Made by a program: the position numbers and the translations under genes
In this document: positions 14,710 through 23,074 of the stretch, in pieces
Numbering within the stretch: position 1 is the first letter of the stretch
Layout: every line of letters starts with the position of its first letter
DNA from: JABFSM01 sp052389555
Lineage (GTDB): Bacteria > Gemmatimonadota > Gemmatimonadetes > Gemmatimonadales > GWC2-71-9
Reading direction: 5' to 3'
Length of the DNA: 30,733 nucleotides
Assembly: GCA_052389555.1 (NCBI GenBank)
Contig: JBQTHV010000132.1
Location: forward strand, 1 to 30,733
The notes under the pieces: model-generated
Told to the model about the DNA's origin: nothing
Seen by the model: only the letters and a program-made list of their open reading frames with translations
Database searches by the model: none

Positions 14710-17513
14710 GCCGTCCTAACCCGCGCCGGATCCCTCTGGCGCCAAGGGTCGAGTGCCGAATCACCCTGCTAGTCCTTGGGGTGATCCTCGCTGGCCGAGC
14801 GCACGCCCAGGGCGCCCCCGCTGATACCTCGAGAGCGATCCGGCAACCGCCGGCGGCGCCGGCCGGGCTGGCCCGGGAGCGGGGCTGGATGCCGCTCGCG
14901 ACGACCGGGGTGCCGGCATTCCTCTCGGCGCATCCGACCTGGGACGGCCGGGGCGTGCTGATCGCGATTCTCGATACCGGCATCGATCCTGCGGCCCCCG
15001 GGTTAGGCACGACCGCCGACGGCCAGGCCAAGGTGCTCGACCTTCGGGATTTCTCCGGCGAGGGCAGAATAGCCCTCCAGCCTGCCGCCGTCACCGGCGA
15101 CAGCATCCGGCTGGCCGGCCAGGTCCTGGGGGGAGCCAGTCGGCTCCGCGGGTTAGGGGCCCTGCCGTGGTTTGCCGGCGTTGTCCGGGAACGGCGCCTG
15201 GGGCAAGCTCCGGCCGCCGACCTGAACGACAACGGACAGGACGGCGACTCGCTCCTGGTGGTGGTGGGCCGGACCGCCGAGGGATGGGTGCTCCTGGCCG
15301 ATACCGACGGCGATGGTTCGCTGGCCCAGGAGCGGCCGGTGCGCGACTTTCTGCACGCCCGGGAGACATTCGGCTGGCACCGCCCCGGGGAGCCTTCGCC
15401 GCTCACCATCGCGGTCAATTTCTCCGAGCAACCCGCCGAGCCACCGAGCCGCCGAGCCGCCGGGCCACCCGAACTCCATCTCGTCTTCGACACCGAAGCC
15501 CACGGCACCCATGTGGCAGGGATCGCTGCCGGCCACGACATCGGAGGGGCGGCGGGGTTCCACGGCGTCGCGCCGGGCGGGCAGCTCGTCGGCCTCAAGA
15601 TCTCTCGCAACGATCTCGGCGGGGTGACGACCTCGGGGAGCGTGCGGGCGGCCATGGACTACGCAATCCGGTTTGCTGCCGAGCGTCGTCTCCCGCTGGT
15701 AATCAACCTGAGCTTCGGGGTCGGCAACGAGCGTGAAGGAGCCGCCCGGCTCGACCAGGTCCTCGACTCGATTCTCATGGCCCACCCCGAGGTGGTATTC
15801 GTCACCTCGGTGGGCAACGATGGCCCGGGGCTTTCGACGGTTGGGTTCCCCGGAAGTGCCAGGCGGGCGATCACCGCCGGAGCGTCGCAACCCAGCGCGT
15901 TCTTGCCGCCCCGGTCCCAGGTGAGCGATCCGGTCATCTACTTCAGCTCTCGCGGGGGCGAGCTGGCCAAGCCCGACCTCGTGGTCCCGGGCATGGCGTA
16001 TTCGACGGTACCACTCTGGAATCAGGGCGAAGAGTTCAAGTCGGGAACCAGTATGGCGGCCCCCCACCTTTCCGGACTGGCCGCGCTGCTGCTTTCGGCA
16101 GCGACCGAGCAGGGGCGATCCGTGAGCGCCAGCGACTTGCGACGAGCGCTGGTGGGCAGCGCCCGGGTCCTGCCGGGACAGAGCGTGCTCGATGTCGGAG
16201 CCGGCCAGCCAGACGTCACCGCCGCGTGGACGATCCTCTCAGGACCGCCGCCCTCGGCCGAGTTCGAGGTCGAGGCGGCAGACCGGCCCGGGGGGACCGC
16301 CGTGCTGTCGGTCGGCAAGGTCGACACGGTGGTGCGGTTTCGCATAACCCGCACGCGCGGGCAGGCGCCGGTGGAGCTCTCTTTCACGAGCGACGCACCC
16401 TGGCTCGAGGCACCGGGTCCCGTTACCGCGGGGCGAGCCGGCCTCATCCTCACCCTCACGCAGCGGCCGCCGGGTCGGCCGGGAACCTACACCGGAACCG
16501 TGCGCGCGCGGGTCAAGGGTTCGGGTGAATGGGCGTTCGCGATGACCAGCACGGTCGTGGTTCCCGAAACCCGCACGGCCACCCCGGTGCGGGTTATGGC
16601 CCGGATTCCGCCAGGCGGGCAGCAGCGGGTTACGTTCGCGGCCGACTCCGGCCGGCCGTTCAGCGTGCGCATCGAGAGCGGCGGCCGAACCGAGCGGCTG
16701 ATCGCCGCCCTCCATCAGCCCGGAGGCCAGCCGGTTCCCGACGGAAACGGCCTTCCGGCAGGCCCCGACACGCTGGCAGCCGGCATCGACGTGGATGGCG
16801 CCGATGCGCGGGCCGGATTCTACGAGGCGGTGGCCGTGGCCCCAGCGGACGGGCCTGTCAATGCGACGATTTCGGTCCGCCATGCGCCGGTTCGGCTGAC
16901 CCTCGCTCCCGCGCGGTCCGATAGCGTGGTTGTGAATCTTGCTTCGATGAGTGACTCCGCGCCGGTGTCGGGACGCCTGCGCTTCGGTTTGCTGGGTGCG
17001 GAGCAGGTCGTCACCATTGACACGGCGGGCAGCGACGAGATCGCGATTCCGTTGCGGGTGCCGGGATGGGCCCGGGAAGTCGTGGCCGACCTGGCGATGG
17101 ATCCCGCCCAGTGGCCTCGGTTTACCGACTTCGGGTTTGCGGCACTCGATGAGGCCGGCCGCATTCTGGAGAAGGAGCCCGCCAACTACGCCCGGACCCG
17201 CCTCGCGGTCGAGCTTCCCGAGGGACGAGTGGAACCCGCCGATGCGCTGGTCCGATTGGTCCTGGCGCCCGGATTTGCCGACGCTCAGCCCGCCCGGCGC
17301 TGGACGGCGCGGGTTAGGATTCGCTGGATCGGGTCCCCGGAAATCCTGGCCGCGCGCGAGGGCGATGCTTTCCAGCTGTCCCCCGGAGGTTCGACCCGGT
17401 TCCACGCCGCCAGCGGCGGCGCTCGAACTTCGCCGCCCGGATCCCGGCCACTCCTCCTCCTCGCGGTGGAGAGCGAAGGGTCGGCCTGGACCTGGCAACT
17501 TCCGCTTCCCTAG
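14706..17513 (+). CDS. secreted subtilase (S8), tripeptidyl-peptidase-II-like
   Basis: A 935-aa exported serine peptidase. A signal peptide (hydrophobic core LLVLGVILA, likely cleavage after AHA) is followed by the catalytic triad Asp90 (AILDTGID), His266 (HGTHVAGIAAG) and Ser449 (GTSMAAPHLSG). The long Asp-to-His insertion and the phrases GIDPAAPGLGTTADGQAKVLDLRDFSG and FVTSVGNDGPGLSTVGFPGS match tripeptidyl peptidase II rather than ordinary subtilisin. The C-terminal 470 residues are beta-rich. Octamer-repeat residues (AEPPSRRAAGPPE) occupy about 242-255, just before the catalytic His block. The start is the ATG overlapping the carboxyltransferase stop (ATGA); the frame stays open far upstream, but that part only shadows the previous gene. 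It may digest peptides outside the cytoplasm. Confidence 0.93.
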   Translation: MSRPNPRRIPLAPRVECRITLLVLGVILAGRAHAQGAPADTSRAIRQPPAAPAGLARERGWMPLATTGVPAFLSAHPTWDGRGVLIAILDTGIDPAAPGLGTTADGQAKVLDLRDFSGEGRIALQPAAVTGDSIRLAGQVLGGASRLRGLGALPWFAGVVRERRLGQAPAADLNDNGQDGDSLLVVVGRTAEGWVLLADTDGDGSLAQERPVRDFLHARETFGWHRPGEPSPLTIAVNFSEQPAEPPSRRAAGPPELHLVFDTEAHGTHVAGIAAGHDIGGAAGFHGVAPGGQLVGLKISRNDLGGVTTSGSVRAAMDYAIRFAAERRLPLVINLSFGVGNEREGAARLDQVLDSILMAHPEVVFVTSVGNDGPGLSTVGFPGSARRAITAGASQPSAFLPPRSQVSDPVIYFSSRGGELAKPDLVVPGMAYSTVPLWNQGEEFKSGTSMAAPHLSGLAALLLSAATEQGRSVSASDLRRALVGSARVLPGQSVLDVGAGQPDVTAAWTILSGPPPSAEFEVEAADRPGGTAVLSVGKVDTVVRFRITRTRGQAPVELSFTSDAPWLEAPGPVTAGRAGLILTLTQRPPGRPGTYTGTVRARVKGSGEWAFAMTSTVVVPETRTATPVRVMARIPPGGQQRVTFAADSGRPFSVRIESGGRTERLIAALHQPGGQPVPDGNGLPAGPDTLAAGIDVDGADARAGFYEAVAVAPADGPVNATISVRHAPVRLTLAPARSDSVVVNLASMSDSAPVSGRLRFGLLGAEQVVTIDTAGSDEIAIPLRVPGWAREVVADLAMDPAQWPRFTDFGFAALDEAGRILEKEPANYARTRLAVELPEGRVEPADALVRLVLAPGFADAQPARRWTARVRIRWIGSPEILAAREGDAFQLSPGGSTRFHAASGGARTSPPGSRPLLLLAVESEGSAWTWQLPLP
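15431..15469. repeat. octamer tandem repeat tract inside the S8 peptidase gene
   Basis: About four CCGCCGAG-type units, with single-base variants, lie in frame in the insertion between catalytic Asp90 and His266. Confidence 0.85.
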
Positions 17514-17566
17514 CTCCCAGCTCCCTCGTCCTCGCAGTTTTTGGGTTACCGCGTGGGTCCCGGCGC

Positions 17567-19156
17567 ATGCCACCATCCGGTATGCAGGCCGAATCCGCCC
17601 AGGCGCTCCTGTGGCATCATTTCGGCTACCGCGAGTTTCGCCCGCTCCAGAGCCGGGTCATTGCTGCCGTCGAGGAGGGACGGGACGTCCTCGCCGTGCT
17701 GCCGACCGGGGCAGGGAAGTCGGTGTGCTTTCAGATCCCGGCACTCCAGCGCGAGCGCCTCACGATCGTGGTGTCGCCGCTCATCTCGCTCATGCAGGAC
17801 CAGGTTGCTGCTGCCAGCGCGCGCGGCGTAGCTGCCGCAACGCTCAACAGCTCGCTCTCTCCTTCGGAACAAGTCGCGGTGATGGATGAGGCCGCTCGAG
17901 GCAGGGTGCGGCTGCTCTACACGTCGCCGGAACGATTGCCTCGGCTCACCCGGGAACTGGCCGAGCGCCGCATCGCGCCCGCCCTGCTCGCCGTGGACGA
18001 GGCCCATTGCATCAGCGAGTGGGGACCCGATTTCCGTCCGGCCTATCGCGCGCTGCGCCGGTTGCGGGTAGGTCTTGGCTGGCCCCAGACGATCGCCCTG
18101 ACCGGCAGTGCCACGCCCGCCGTGCGCCAGGACATCATCCGGGCGCTGGGCCTGGGCGGTGCGCATGGCCGCCGGCTGATCCTGGGCTCGTTCGACCGGC
18201 GCAATCTCTGGTTCGGCGTGGCGCGGGTTAGGTCGGAGCGGGAGCGGCTTCGGGCGCTCGTCACCGCGCTCACCCTCCAGCAGTCACTCGCGATCGTGTA
18301 CGCCCCCACCCGGAATCTGGTGGAAGAGCTTGCCCGCGTGCTCGGCAACGGGGGCTTTCGGACTGCTCCGTATCACGCCGGACTGAGCGCCACGACCCGC
18401 CGCGAGGTGCTGCGCCGCTTCCTGGCCGACGAGCTGAGCATCATCGTGGCGACCTGCGCGTTTGGGATGGGGATCGACAAGCCGAATGTGCGGCTGGTGG
18501 TGCACTGGACCCTGCCGCCGACGCCCGAGGCCTACTATCAGGAAGCAGGCCGGGCTGGCCGGGATGGGCGGTTCGCCCGATGCCTGCTCCTCTATTGCGA
18601 AGGGGATGCGGCCGTCCCCCGGCGCCAGCTCGCGGTCACCTTTCCTGACGAAACGCTGGCCGAGCGGGTGTGGAAGGGCGAGCTCGCCCCGGGACGAGTG
18701 CCCGCGAACGTGCGGACGTCGATCGAGCGGCTTCGCCGGGAGCTGGCCCCCGACCGTCGTCCGGTGAACTGGAGCGCGGTACGGCGGCGCCGGCGCGAGG
18801 CGGAGGGACGCATTACGATTATGGAGCGGTATGCCAGGGAAGCCGGCTGCCGCCGGAAGGCGCTCCTTCGCTACTTCGGTGAGCGGCTTCCCCGCTGCAC
18901 GGGCTGTGATCGGTGCGGCCGGCAGCCGCTCCGGCCCTTGGGACGGCAGGACACCGACCGCCGCCTAACCCGCTTGCGCCTGGCCCTCGGTTCCCACGGC
19001 ACCCCCTGGGGAGGCTGTCTCCTCGAGCCGGCTACCCTGCGTCTGCTTGCGGACAGCCCCCCGCGCTCCGAAGGCGAGCTTGCCGCCGTCGACGGAGTCG
19101 GACCGGTCATCGCCCAGCGGTACAGCCGTACCATCCTGACGGCTCTCCGCAGCTAG
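17567..19156 (+). CDS. recQ: RecQ-type ATP-dependent DNA helicase
   Basis: A 529-aa superfamily 2 3'-5' DNA helicase for recombination and replication-fork repair. In order it shows FRPLQSRVI (motif 0), Walker A PTGAGKS at 46-52, DEAH at 144-147 followed by the RecQ aromatic-rich loop (CISEWGPDFRPAY), TGSATP, the helicase C block with YYQEAGRAGRDG, and the zinc-binding segment CRRKALLRYFGERLPRCTGCDRCG with four cysteines. A short C-terminal HRDC-like segment (LAAVDGVGPVIAQRY) ends the protein; winged-helix sequence between is brief, so the protein is shorter than E. coli RecQ (about 610 aa). ATG at 17567 or 17582 are both possible; neither has a clear Shine-Dalgarno. It is 53 bp after the S8 peptidase gene. 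Confidence 0.93.
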   Translation: MPPSGMQAESAQALLWHHFGYREFRPLQSRVIAAVEEGRDVLAVLPTGAGKSVCFQIPALQRERLTIVVSPLISLMQDQVAAASARGVAAATLNSSLSPSEQVAVMDEAARGRVRLLYTSPERLPRLTRELAERRIAPALLAVDEAHCISEWGPDFRPAYRALRRLRVGLGWPQTIALTGSATPAVRQDIIRALGLGGAHGRRLILGSFDRRNLWFGVARVRSERERLRALVTALTLQQSLAIVYAPTRNLVEELARVLGNGGFRTAPYHAGLSATTRREVLRRFLADELSIIVATCAFGMGIDKPNVRLVVHWTLPPTPEAYYQEAGRAGRDGRFARCLLLYCEGDAAVPRRQLAVTFPDETLAERVWKGELAPGRVPANVRTSIERLRRELAPDRRPVNWSAVRRRRREAEGRITIMERYAREAGCRRKALLRYFGERLPRCTGCDRCGRQPLRPLGRQDTDRRLTRLRLALGSHGTPWGGCLLEPATLRLLADSPPRSEGELAAVDGVGPVIAQRYSRTILTALRS

Positions 19157-19163
19157 CGTCGCC

Positions 19164-19230
19164 CCCGAGTCCCGAGTCCCGAGTCCCGACCGACCATTCC
19201 CCATTCCCGATTTCCCATTCCCCATTCCCC
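19164..19230. repeat. two adjoining 7-nt tandem arrays (CCCGAGT and ATTCCCC types)
   Basis: CCCGAGT three times plus CCCGACC (19164-19191), a 4-nt junction, then ATTCCCC, ATTCCCG, ATTTCCC, ATTCCCC and ATTCCCC (19196-19230), each in exact 7-nt register. The arrays fill almost the whole recQ to acyl-CoA dehydrogenase gap. They resemble the short tandemly repeated heptamers described in cyanobacteria. Confidence 0.9.
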
Positions 19231-19236
19231 AATACC

Positions 19237-19242
19237 TATATT
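19237..19242 (+). promoter_or_regulatory. TATATT -10 box of a likely leaderless acyl-CoA dehydrogenase mRNA
   Basis: TATATT ends 6 nt before the ATG at 19249, so transcription would begin at the start codon. No Shine-Dalgarno precedes the gene; a -35 would have to lie in the heptamer array and none is clear. Confidence 0.4.
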
Positions 19243-19248
19243 CCGCCG

Positions 19249-20469
19249 ATGGACGATACCGCCTATTTCAGCGCCCATCATCACGAAGTGCGCGAGATGG
19301 TCCGCGCATTTGCCGGGGAACACGTTGTGCCGATCGCGCGTGAGATCGACCGCGAGAGCCGGTTTCCCTGGGAAAACATCAAGCGAATGGGCGAGCTGGG
19401 ACTGCTCGGGGTGCCCTGGCCCGAGGAATACGGCGGCGCCGGCATGGATCAGCTGAGCTACTACATCGTCATTCACGAGATGGCGAAGGCGGATGCCTCG
19501 CATGCGCTCACGATCAGTGCGCACACCAATCTGGGCACTTCCCCGATCTTCGAATTCGGCACCGCGGAGCAGCGGCGCTGCTATGTGCCGTTCCTGGCCA
19601 CCGGACAGGTACTGGGCGGATTTGGACTCACCGAGCCGGGCGCGGGGAGCGACGCCGGCGGAACCGCCTCGACCGCGGTGGATAAGGGGGATCATTTCGT
19701 CCTGAACGGATCCAAGACCCTGATCACCCACGCCGGCGTAGGGGAGATCTTCTCAGTGACCGCGCGCACCGATCCCGGTCCCGGTCATCGCGGGATCACC
19801 AGTTTCATCGTGACCAAGGACACGGTGGATCTCGAGCTGTGCCGGCAGCTTGGGGTCGGGCATGTCGAGGAGTTGCCGAAGATCGCCGGGGTGTCCGCAG
19901 GCCGGAAAGAAGAGAAGATGGGCTGGCGGGCAAGCGACACGCGGGAGCTTCACTTCCGCGACGCGATGGTGCCCAAGGAGAACATGCTGGGCCAGCGAGG
20001 TGCCGGCTTCGTGAACTTTCTCAAGACCCTCGACGCGGGGCGGATCGGGATTGCGGCACTCTCGCTGGGCATTGCGGAAGGGGCATTCGAGGCTGCGCGG
20101 CAGTACGCGAGCACCCGCAAGCAGTTCGGAAGGTTCATCGGAAGCTTTCAGGGCGTCTCGTTTCAGCTGGCCGACATGGCGACGGAGATCGAGGCCGGCG
20201 CACACCTGCTCTGGCATGCCGTGCTCCTCAAGCAAGCCGGGAAACCGCACAAGCAGGAAGCCGCCATGGCCAAGCTTTTCTGCTCGGAGCTGGCCATGCG
20301 CGCGACGACCAAGGCCGTGCAGATCTTCGGGGGCTATGGCTACACGGCCGAGTATCCGGTCGAGCGTATGATGCGCGACGCCAAGGTGTGCGAGATCGGC
20401 GAAGGGACCAGCGAGATTCAGCGCATCGTCATCGCCCGCCAGATACTGGGTGACATTGCCAAGACCTAG
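19249..20469 (+). CDS. short-/branched-chain acyl-CoA dehydrogenase
   Basis: A 406-aa FAD flavoprotein that oxidises acyl-CoA to 2-enoyl-CoA and passes electrons to ETF. N-terminal helical domain; central FAD-binding segment FGLTEPGAGSDAGGTASTA; C-terminal domain with RKQFGRFIGSFQGVSFQLADM and IFGGYGYTAEYPVERMMRDAKV. The catalytic base is Glu385 in GEGTSEIQR, the position used by butyryl- and medium-chain enzymes (isovaleryl-CoA dehydrogenase uses another helix). A butyryl- or isobutyryl-CoA substrate would suit the neighbouring mutase but is not provable here. The ATG is chosen at the family N-terminus; the frame is open further upstream through repeats and recQ and is not used. Separate promoter likely. 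Confidence 0.93.
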   Translation: MDDTAYFSAHHHEVREMVRAFAGEHVVPIAREIDRESRFPWENIKRMGELGLLGVPWPEEYGGAGMDQLSYYIVIHEMAKADASHALTISAHTNLGTSPIFEFGTAEQRRCYVPFLATGQVLGGFGLTEPGAGSDAGGTASTAVDKGDHFVLNGSKTLITHAGVGEIFSVTARTDPGPGHRGITSFIVTKDTVDLELCRQLGVGHVEELPKIAGVSAGRKEEKMGWRASDTRELHFRDAMVPKENMLGQRGAGFVNFLKTLDAGRIGIAALSLGIAEGAFEAARQYASTRKQFGRFIGSFQGVSFQLADMATEIEAGAHLLWHAVLLKQAGKPHKQEAAMAKLFCSELAMRATTKAVQIFGGYGYTAEYPVERMMRDAKVCEIGEGTSEIQRIVIARQILGDIAKT

Positions 20470-20509
20470 CCCACCGCTCCAACACCTACCGCCGCTCGCC
20501 CGTAGTGCC

Positions 20510-20515
20510 TAATAT
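20510..20515 (+). promoter_or_regulatory. candidate -10 box (TAATAT) before the DUF305 gene
   Basis: TAATAT, one substitution from the consensus, lies 13 nt before the ATG at 20529 in a GC-rich gap of 59 bp. No good -35 is visible, so the call rests on the -10 alone. Confidence 0.3.
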
Positions 20516-20528
20516 CCCAGGCCTCGCC

Positions 20529-21167
20529 ATGAGCCGTTTTTCCATCCCGATTTTGGTCACCCTGCTGGCCTGCGCGGCCGGGAGCGCGGGAGCCCAGGCC
20601 AGGCCACTCACACCGGCCGAGGTCGTTCGTGCCGATAGCGGCCGGCCGCCGTACACCGAGGCTGACGTGCATTTCATGTCGGGCATGATCGCCCACCATG
20701 CCCAGGCCGTGCGGATGGCAAGCTGGGCTCCCTCTCGCAGCGCGGGTCCCTCAGTGCGCGCGCTGTGCGAGCGGATCGTGGTGGCTCAGCGCGACGAGAT
20801 CGCGCTCATGCAGCAGTGGCTCAAGGATCGCAGCCTTCCGGTGCCCGACCCCGATCCCCGCGGTCACCGGATGCCCGGAATGGATCATCACGTGCTGATG
20901 CCGGGCATGCTCTCCCCGGCGCAGATGGATTCACTCGGTCGGGCTCGGGGTGCCGAGTTCGACCGGCTGTTCCTCGCGTTCATGATCCAGCACCACGAGG
21001 GAGCCCTCACGATGGTCGAGCAGCTCATTGGCTCGGCCGCGGCCGCGCAGGATGACTCGGTGTTCAAACTCGCCGCCGACATCAGCGCCGACCAAACCGC
21101 CGAAATCGACCGCATGTACCTTATGCTTGCCGCCCTCTCTCCGACGCAAGGAAACCGCAATCGATGA
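20529..21167 (+). CDS. secreted DUF305 (four-helix, ferritin-like) protein
   Basis: A 212-aa exported protein. The signal peptide (SIPILVTLLACAAGSAGAQA) is followed by two DUF305 repeats marked by FMSGMIAHHAQAVRMA (His56-His57) and FMIQHHEGALTMVEQL, with a Met-rich stretch (HRMPGMDHHVLMPGM) between them. DUF305 proteins are periplasmic or secreted helical bundles often linked to copper handling; the His and Met clusters would suit metal binding, which is inference. I start at the ATG directly preceding the signal peptide; an earlier in-frame start at 20505 would add eight residues and leave too little room from the TAATAT box. The stop overlaps the LVIVD gene start by ATGA. Confidence 0.9.
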   Translation: MSRFSIPILVTLLACAAGSAGAQARPLTPAEVVRADSGRPPYTEADVHFMSGMIAHHAQAVRMASWAPSRSAGPSVRALCERIVVAQRDEIALMQQWLKDRSLPVPDPDPRGHRMPGMDHHVLMPGMLSPAQMDSLGRARGAEFDRLFLAFMIQHHEGALTMVEQLIGSAAAAQDDSVFKLAADISADQTAEIDRMYLMLAALSPTQGNRNR

Positions 21168-23068
21168 TCAGCCGGCAACCGATTCGCCGAGCCGCCGAGC
21201 CGCCGATCCGCCGAGCAGCCAGGATCGCCTGGTTCGCCCCGTTCGCCCCGTTCGCCCTATTCGCTCTAGGGTGTGCCAGCTCCTTGTCGCAGTCGCCGGG
21301 CACATCGCTCAGCCTGTCTCCAACAGCTCCAAGTCCCGACCCTCGGGTTGGGCTCAGAGCCGGTTGGATGAATGCGGGCGAGGCGATCTGGAATCTTCGG
21401 ATTCTGGCGAAGCAGCCACCGTCGGAGGGGTTCATCAACCCGAGCACTCCCGGCGATAACCGGCTTACCAACTCCGACCTCACGTTCGTCGGGAACTACG
21501 TGATCCAGGCGAACTACAGCGGCTGGCAGATCTGGGATATCTCGAGCCCAGCCAAGCCCACCCTGAAGATCGCCTACGTATGCCGCGGCTCCCAGAGTGA
21601 TGTCTCGGTGTACCGGCATCTCTTGTTCGTCTCGGGAGAAGAACTGGGTGGCCGGCTCGATTGCGGCCTGCAGGGCATTCAGGACTCGGTGAGTCACGAC
21701 CGGCTTCGGGGAATCCGGATCTTCGACATCAGCGACATCACCAGGCCGAGGTACATCGGGAACGTGCAGACCTGCCGCGGTTCGCATACCCACACCGTCG
21801 TCGAGGATCCGAACGATCCCGCCAACGTGTACATCTACGTCTCTGGTTCCGCGCCGATCCGTTCACCGACCGAACTACCGGGGTGCTCAAACCGCCCTCT
21901 CGAGGAAGACCCCAGCTCGGCGCTCTTTCGGATCGAGGTTATCCGGGTGCCGGTGGCTCAGCCGGAACGAGCCGCGATAGTGAGCTCGCCCCGGATCTTT
22001 ACCGGGCTTACCGCTCCACCCCGGCATGCAGATCCGGTGGACTCGGCTGCGCTGGCGCGCCAGGCTCGCCTCGCCGCGGCCGGGAATGCGCCCGGTGGCC
22101 CAGGTGGCCCAGGTGGTCCGGGAGGAGGCAGGCCCCGCACCGGTCCGACGCAGTGCCATGATATCACCGTGTATCCCGCCATCGGGTTGGCCGGAGGGGC
22201 TTGCGGAGGCTACGGGCTGCTGCTCGACATTGGGGACCCAGCCAACCCAAAGCGAATCGGCGCCGTGGCCGATTCCAACTTCGCGTTCTGGCACTCGGCG
22301 ACCTTCAGCAACGACGGAAGCAAGATCCTGTTCACTGATGAATGGGGCGGGGGCCGAGCCCCGCGGTGCCGCGCGACGGATAAGCCGGAGTGGGGCGCGA
22401 ACGCGATCTTTACTCTACGTGGCAACACCATGGAGTTCCAGAGCTATTACAAGATCCCGGCTCCCCAGACCTCGTTCGAGAATTGCGTCGCGCACAATGG
22501 ATCGCTGATCCCGGTGCCAGGGCGCGACATCATGGTGCAGGGCTGGTATCAAGGCGGCATCTCGGTGTTCGACTGGACCAATCCGGCCCGGCCGGTGGAG
22601 ATCGCCTACCATGACCGGGGGCCGATGGATTCGACCCGGCTGATCAGCGCGGGCTCCTGGTCGGCGTACTGGTACAACGGCGCAATCTACAGCTCGGAGA
22701 TCTCACGCGGTCTCGACGTCTTTGACCTGGTTCCCAGCGCGTATCTCACCCAGAATGAGATCGACGCAGCCAAGCTGGTACGGTTCGAGTACCTCAATGT
22801 GCAGGGCCAGCCCAAGATTGTCTGGCCGGCGGCGTTCCCGGTTGCTCGAGCGTACCTCGATCAGCTTGCGCGGACGAACGCTTTGCCGCCCACGCTCCTG
22901 ACCCGAGTCAGAAACGAGCTTGCAGGAGCCGAGCGCATGGCGGGTGCGGAGCGGAGAGAAGCACTGGTTCGGCTCGCCAGCTCGCTCGATCAAGCCACCA
23001 CCACGGATCATGCCAAGGTCCGCCTGCTCACCGGCGTCGTGCAGGAGCTGGCTGCCGAGCCTAGATAG
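21164..23068 (+). CDS. LVIVD-repeat beta-propeller-like lipoprotein
   Basis: A 634-aa exported protein of unknown function. Several blade-like repeats are visible: GWQIWDISSPAKPTLKIAYV, GIRIFDISDITRPRYIGNV, GYGLLLDIGDPANPKRIGAV and ISVFDWTNPARPVEIAYHDRG, the LVIVD pattern. The N-terminus is strange. Residues of about 5-20 come from an octamer tract (RRAAEPPIRRAAR), and the hydrophobic signal core FAPFAPFALFAL is encoded by a 9-bp tandem repeat, ending in ALGC (Cys37), a plausible though imperfect lipobox. A Gly-Pro run near 310 comes from another 9-bp repeat. The C-terminal 80 residues are helical and charged. It is translationally coupled to DUF305. Confidence 0.82.
   Translation: MISRQPIRRAAEPPIRRAARIAWFAPFAPFALFALGCASSLSQSPGTSLSLSPTAPSPDPRVGLRAGWMNAGEAIWNLRILAKQPPSEGFINPSTPGDNRLTNSDLTFVGNYVIQANYSGWQIWDISSPAKPTLKIAYVCRGSQSDVSVYRHLLFVSGEELGGRLDCGLQGIQDSVSHDRLRGIRIFDISDITRPRYIGNVQTCRGSHTHTVVEDPNDPANVYIYVSGSAPIRSPTELPGCSNRPLEEDPSSALFRIEVIRVPVAQPERAAIVSSPRIFTGLTAPPRHADPVDSAALARQARLAAAGNAPGGPGGPGGPGGGRPRTGPTQCHDITVYPAIGLAGGACGGYGLLLDIGDPANPKRIGAVADSNFAFWHSATFSNDGSKILFTDEWGGGRAPRCRATDKPEWGANAIFTLRGNTMEFQSYYKIPAPQTSFENCVAHNGSLIPVPGRDIMVQGWYQGGISVFDWTNPARPVEIAYHDRGPMDSTRLISAGSWSAYWYNGAIYSSEISRGLDVFDLVPSAYLTQNEIDAAKLVRFEYLNVQGQPKIVWPAAFPVARAYLDQLARTNALPPTLLTRVRNELAGAERMAGAERREALVRLASSLDQATTTDHAKVRLLTGVVQELAAEPR
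21177..21221. repeat. octamer tandem repeat tract at the start of the LVIVD gene
   Basis: About five CCGCCGAG-type units (variants CGATTCGC, CCGATCCG, CCGAGCAG) encode the positively charged n-region of the signal peptide. Confidence 0.85.
21223..21267. repeat. 9-bp tandem repeat encoding the signal-peptide core
   Basis: GTTCGCCCC twice, GTTCGCCCT and ATTCGCTCT, preceded by a degenerate GATCGCCTG, in 9-bp register. As 9 is a multiple of 3 each unit adds three residues (Phe-Ala-Pro/Leu), so the length of the hydrophobic core could change by slippage without a frameshift. Confidence 0.85.
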
Positions 23069-23074
23069 CTCCAC

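Noticed and set aside
14819..14828. Ten-base complement between small RNA unit B and the S8 peptidase mRNA
   Set aside because: A 10-nt match somewhere in 30 kb of both strands has a chance of several percent, and the site is well inside the gene, not at the start codon.
16239..17576. 445-codon open frame on the minus strand across the S8 peptidase gene
   Set aside because: Antisense to a well-supported gene; composition is typical of the reverse strand of GC-rich coding DNA and no family motif is visible.
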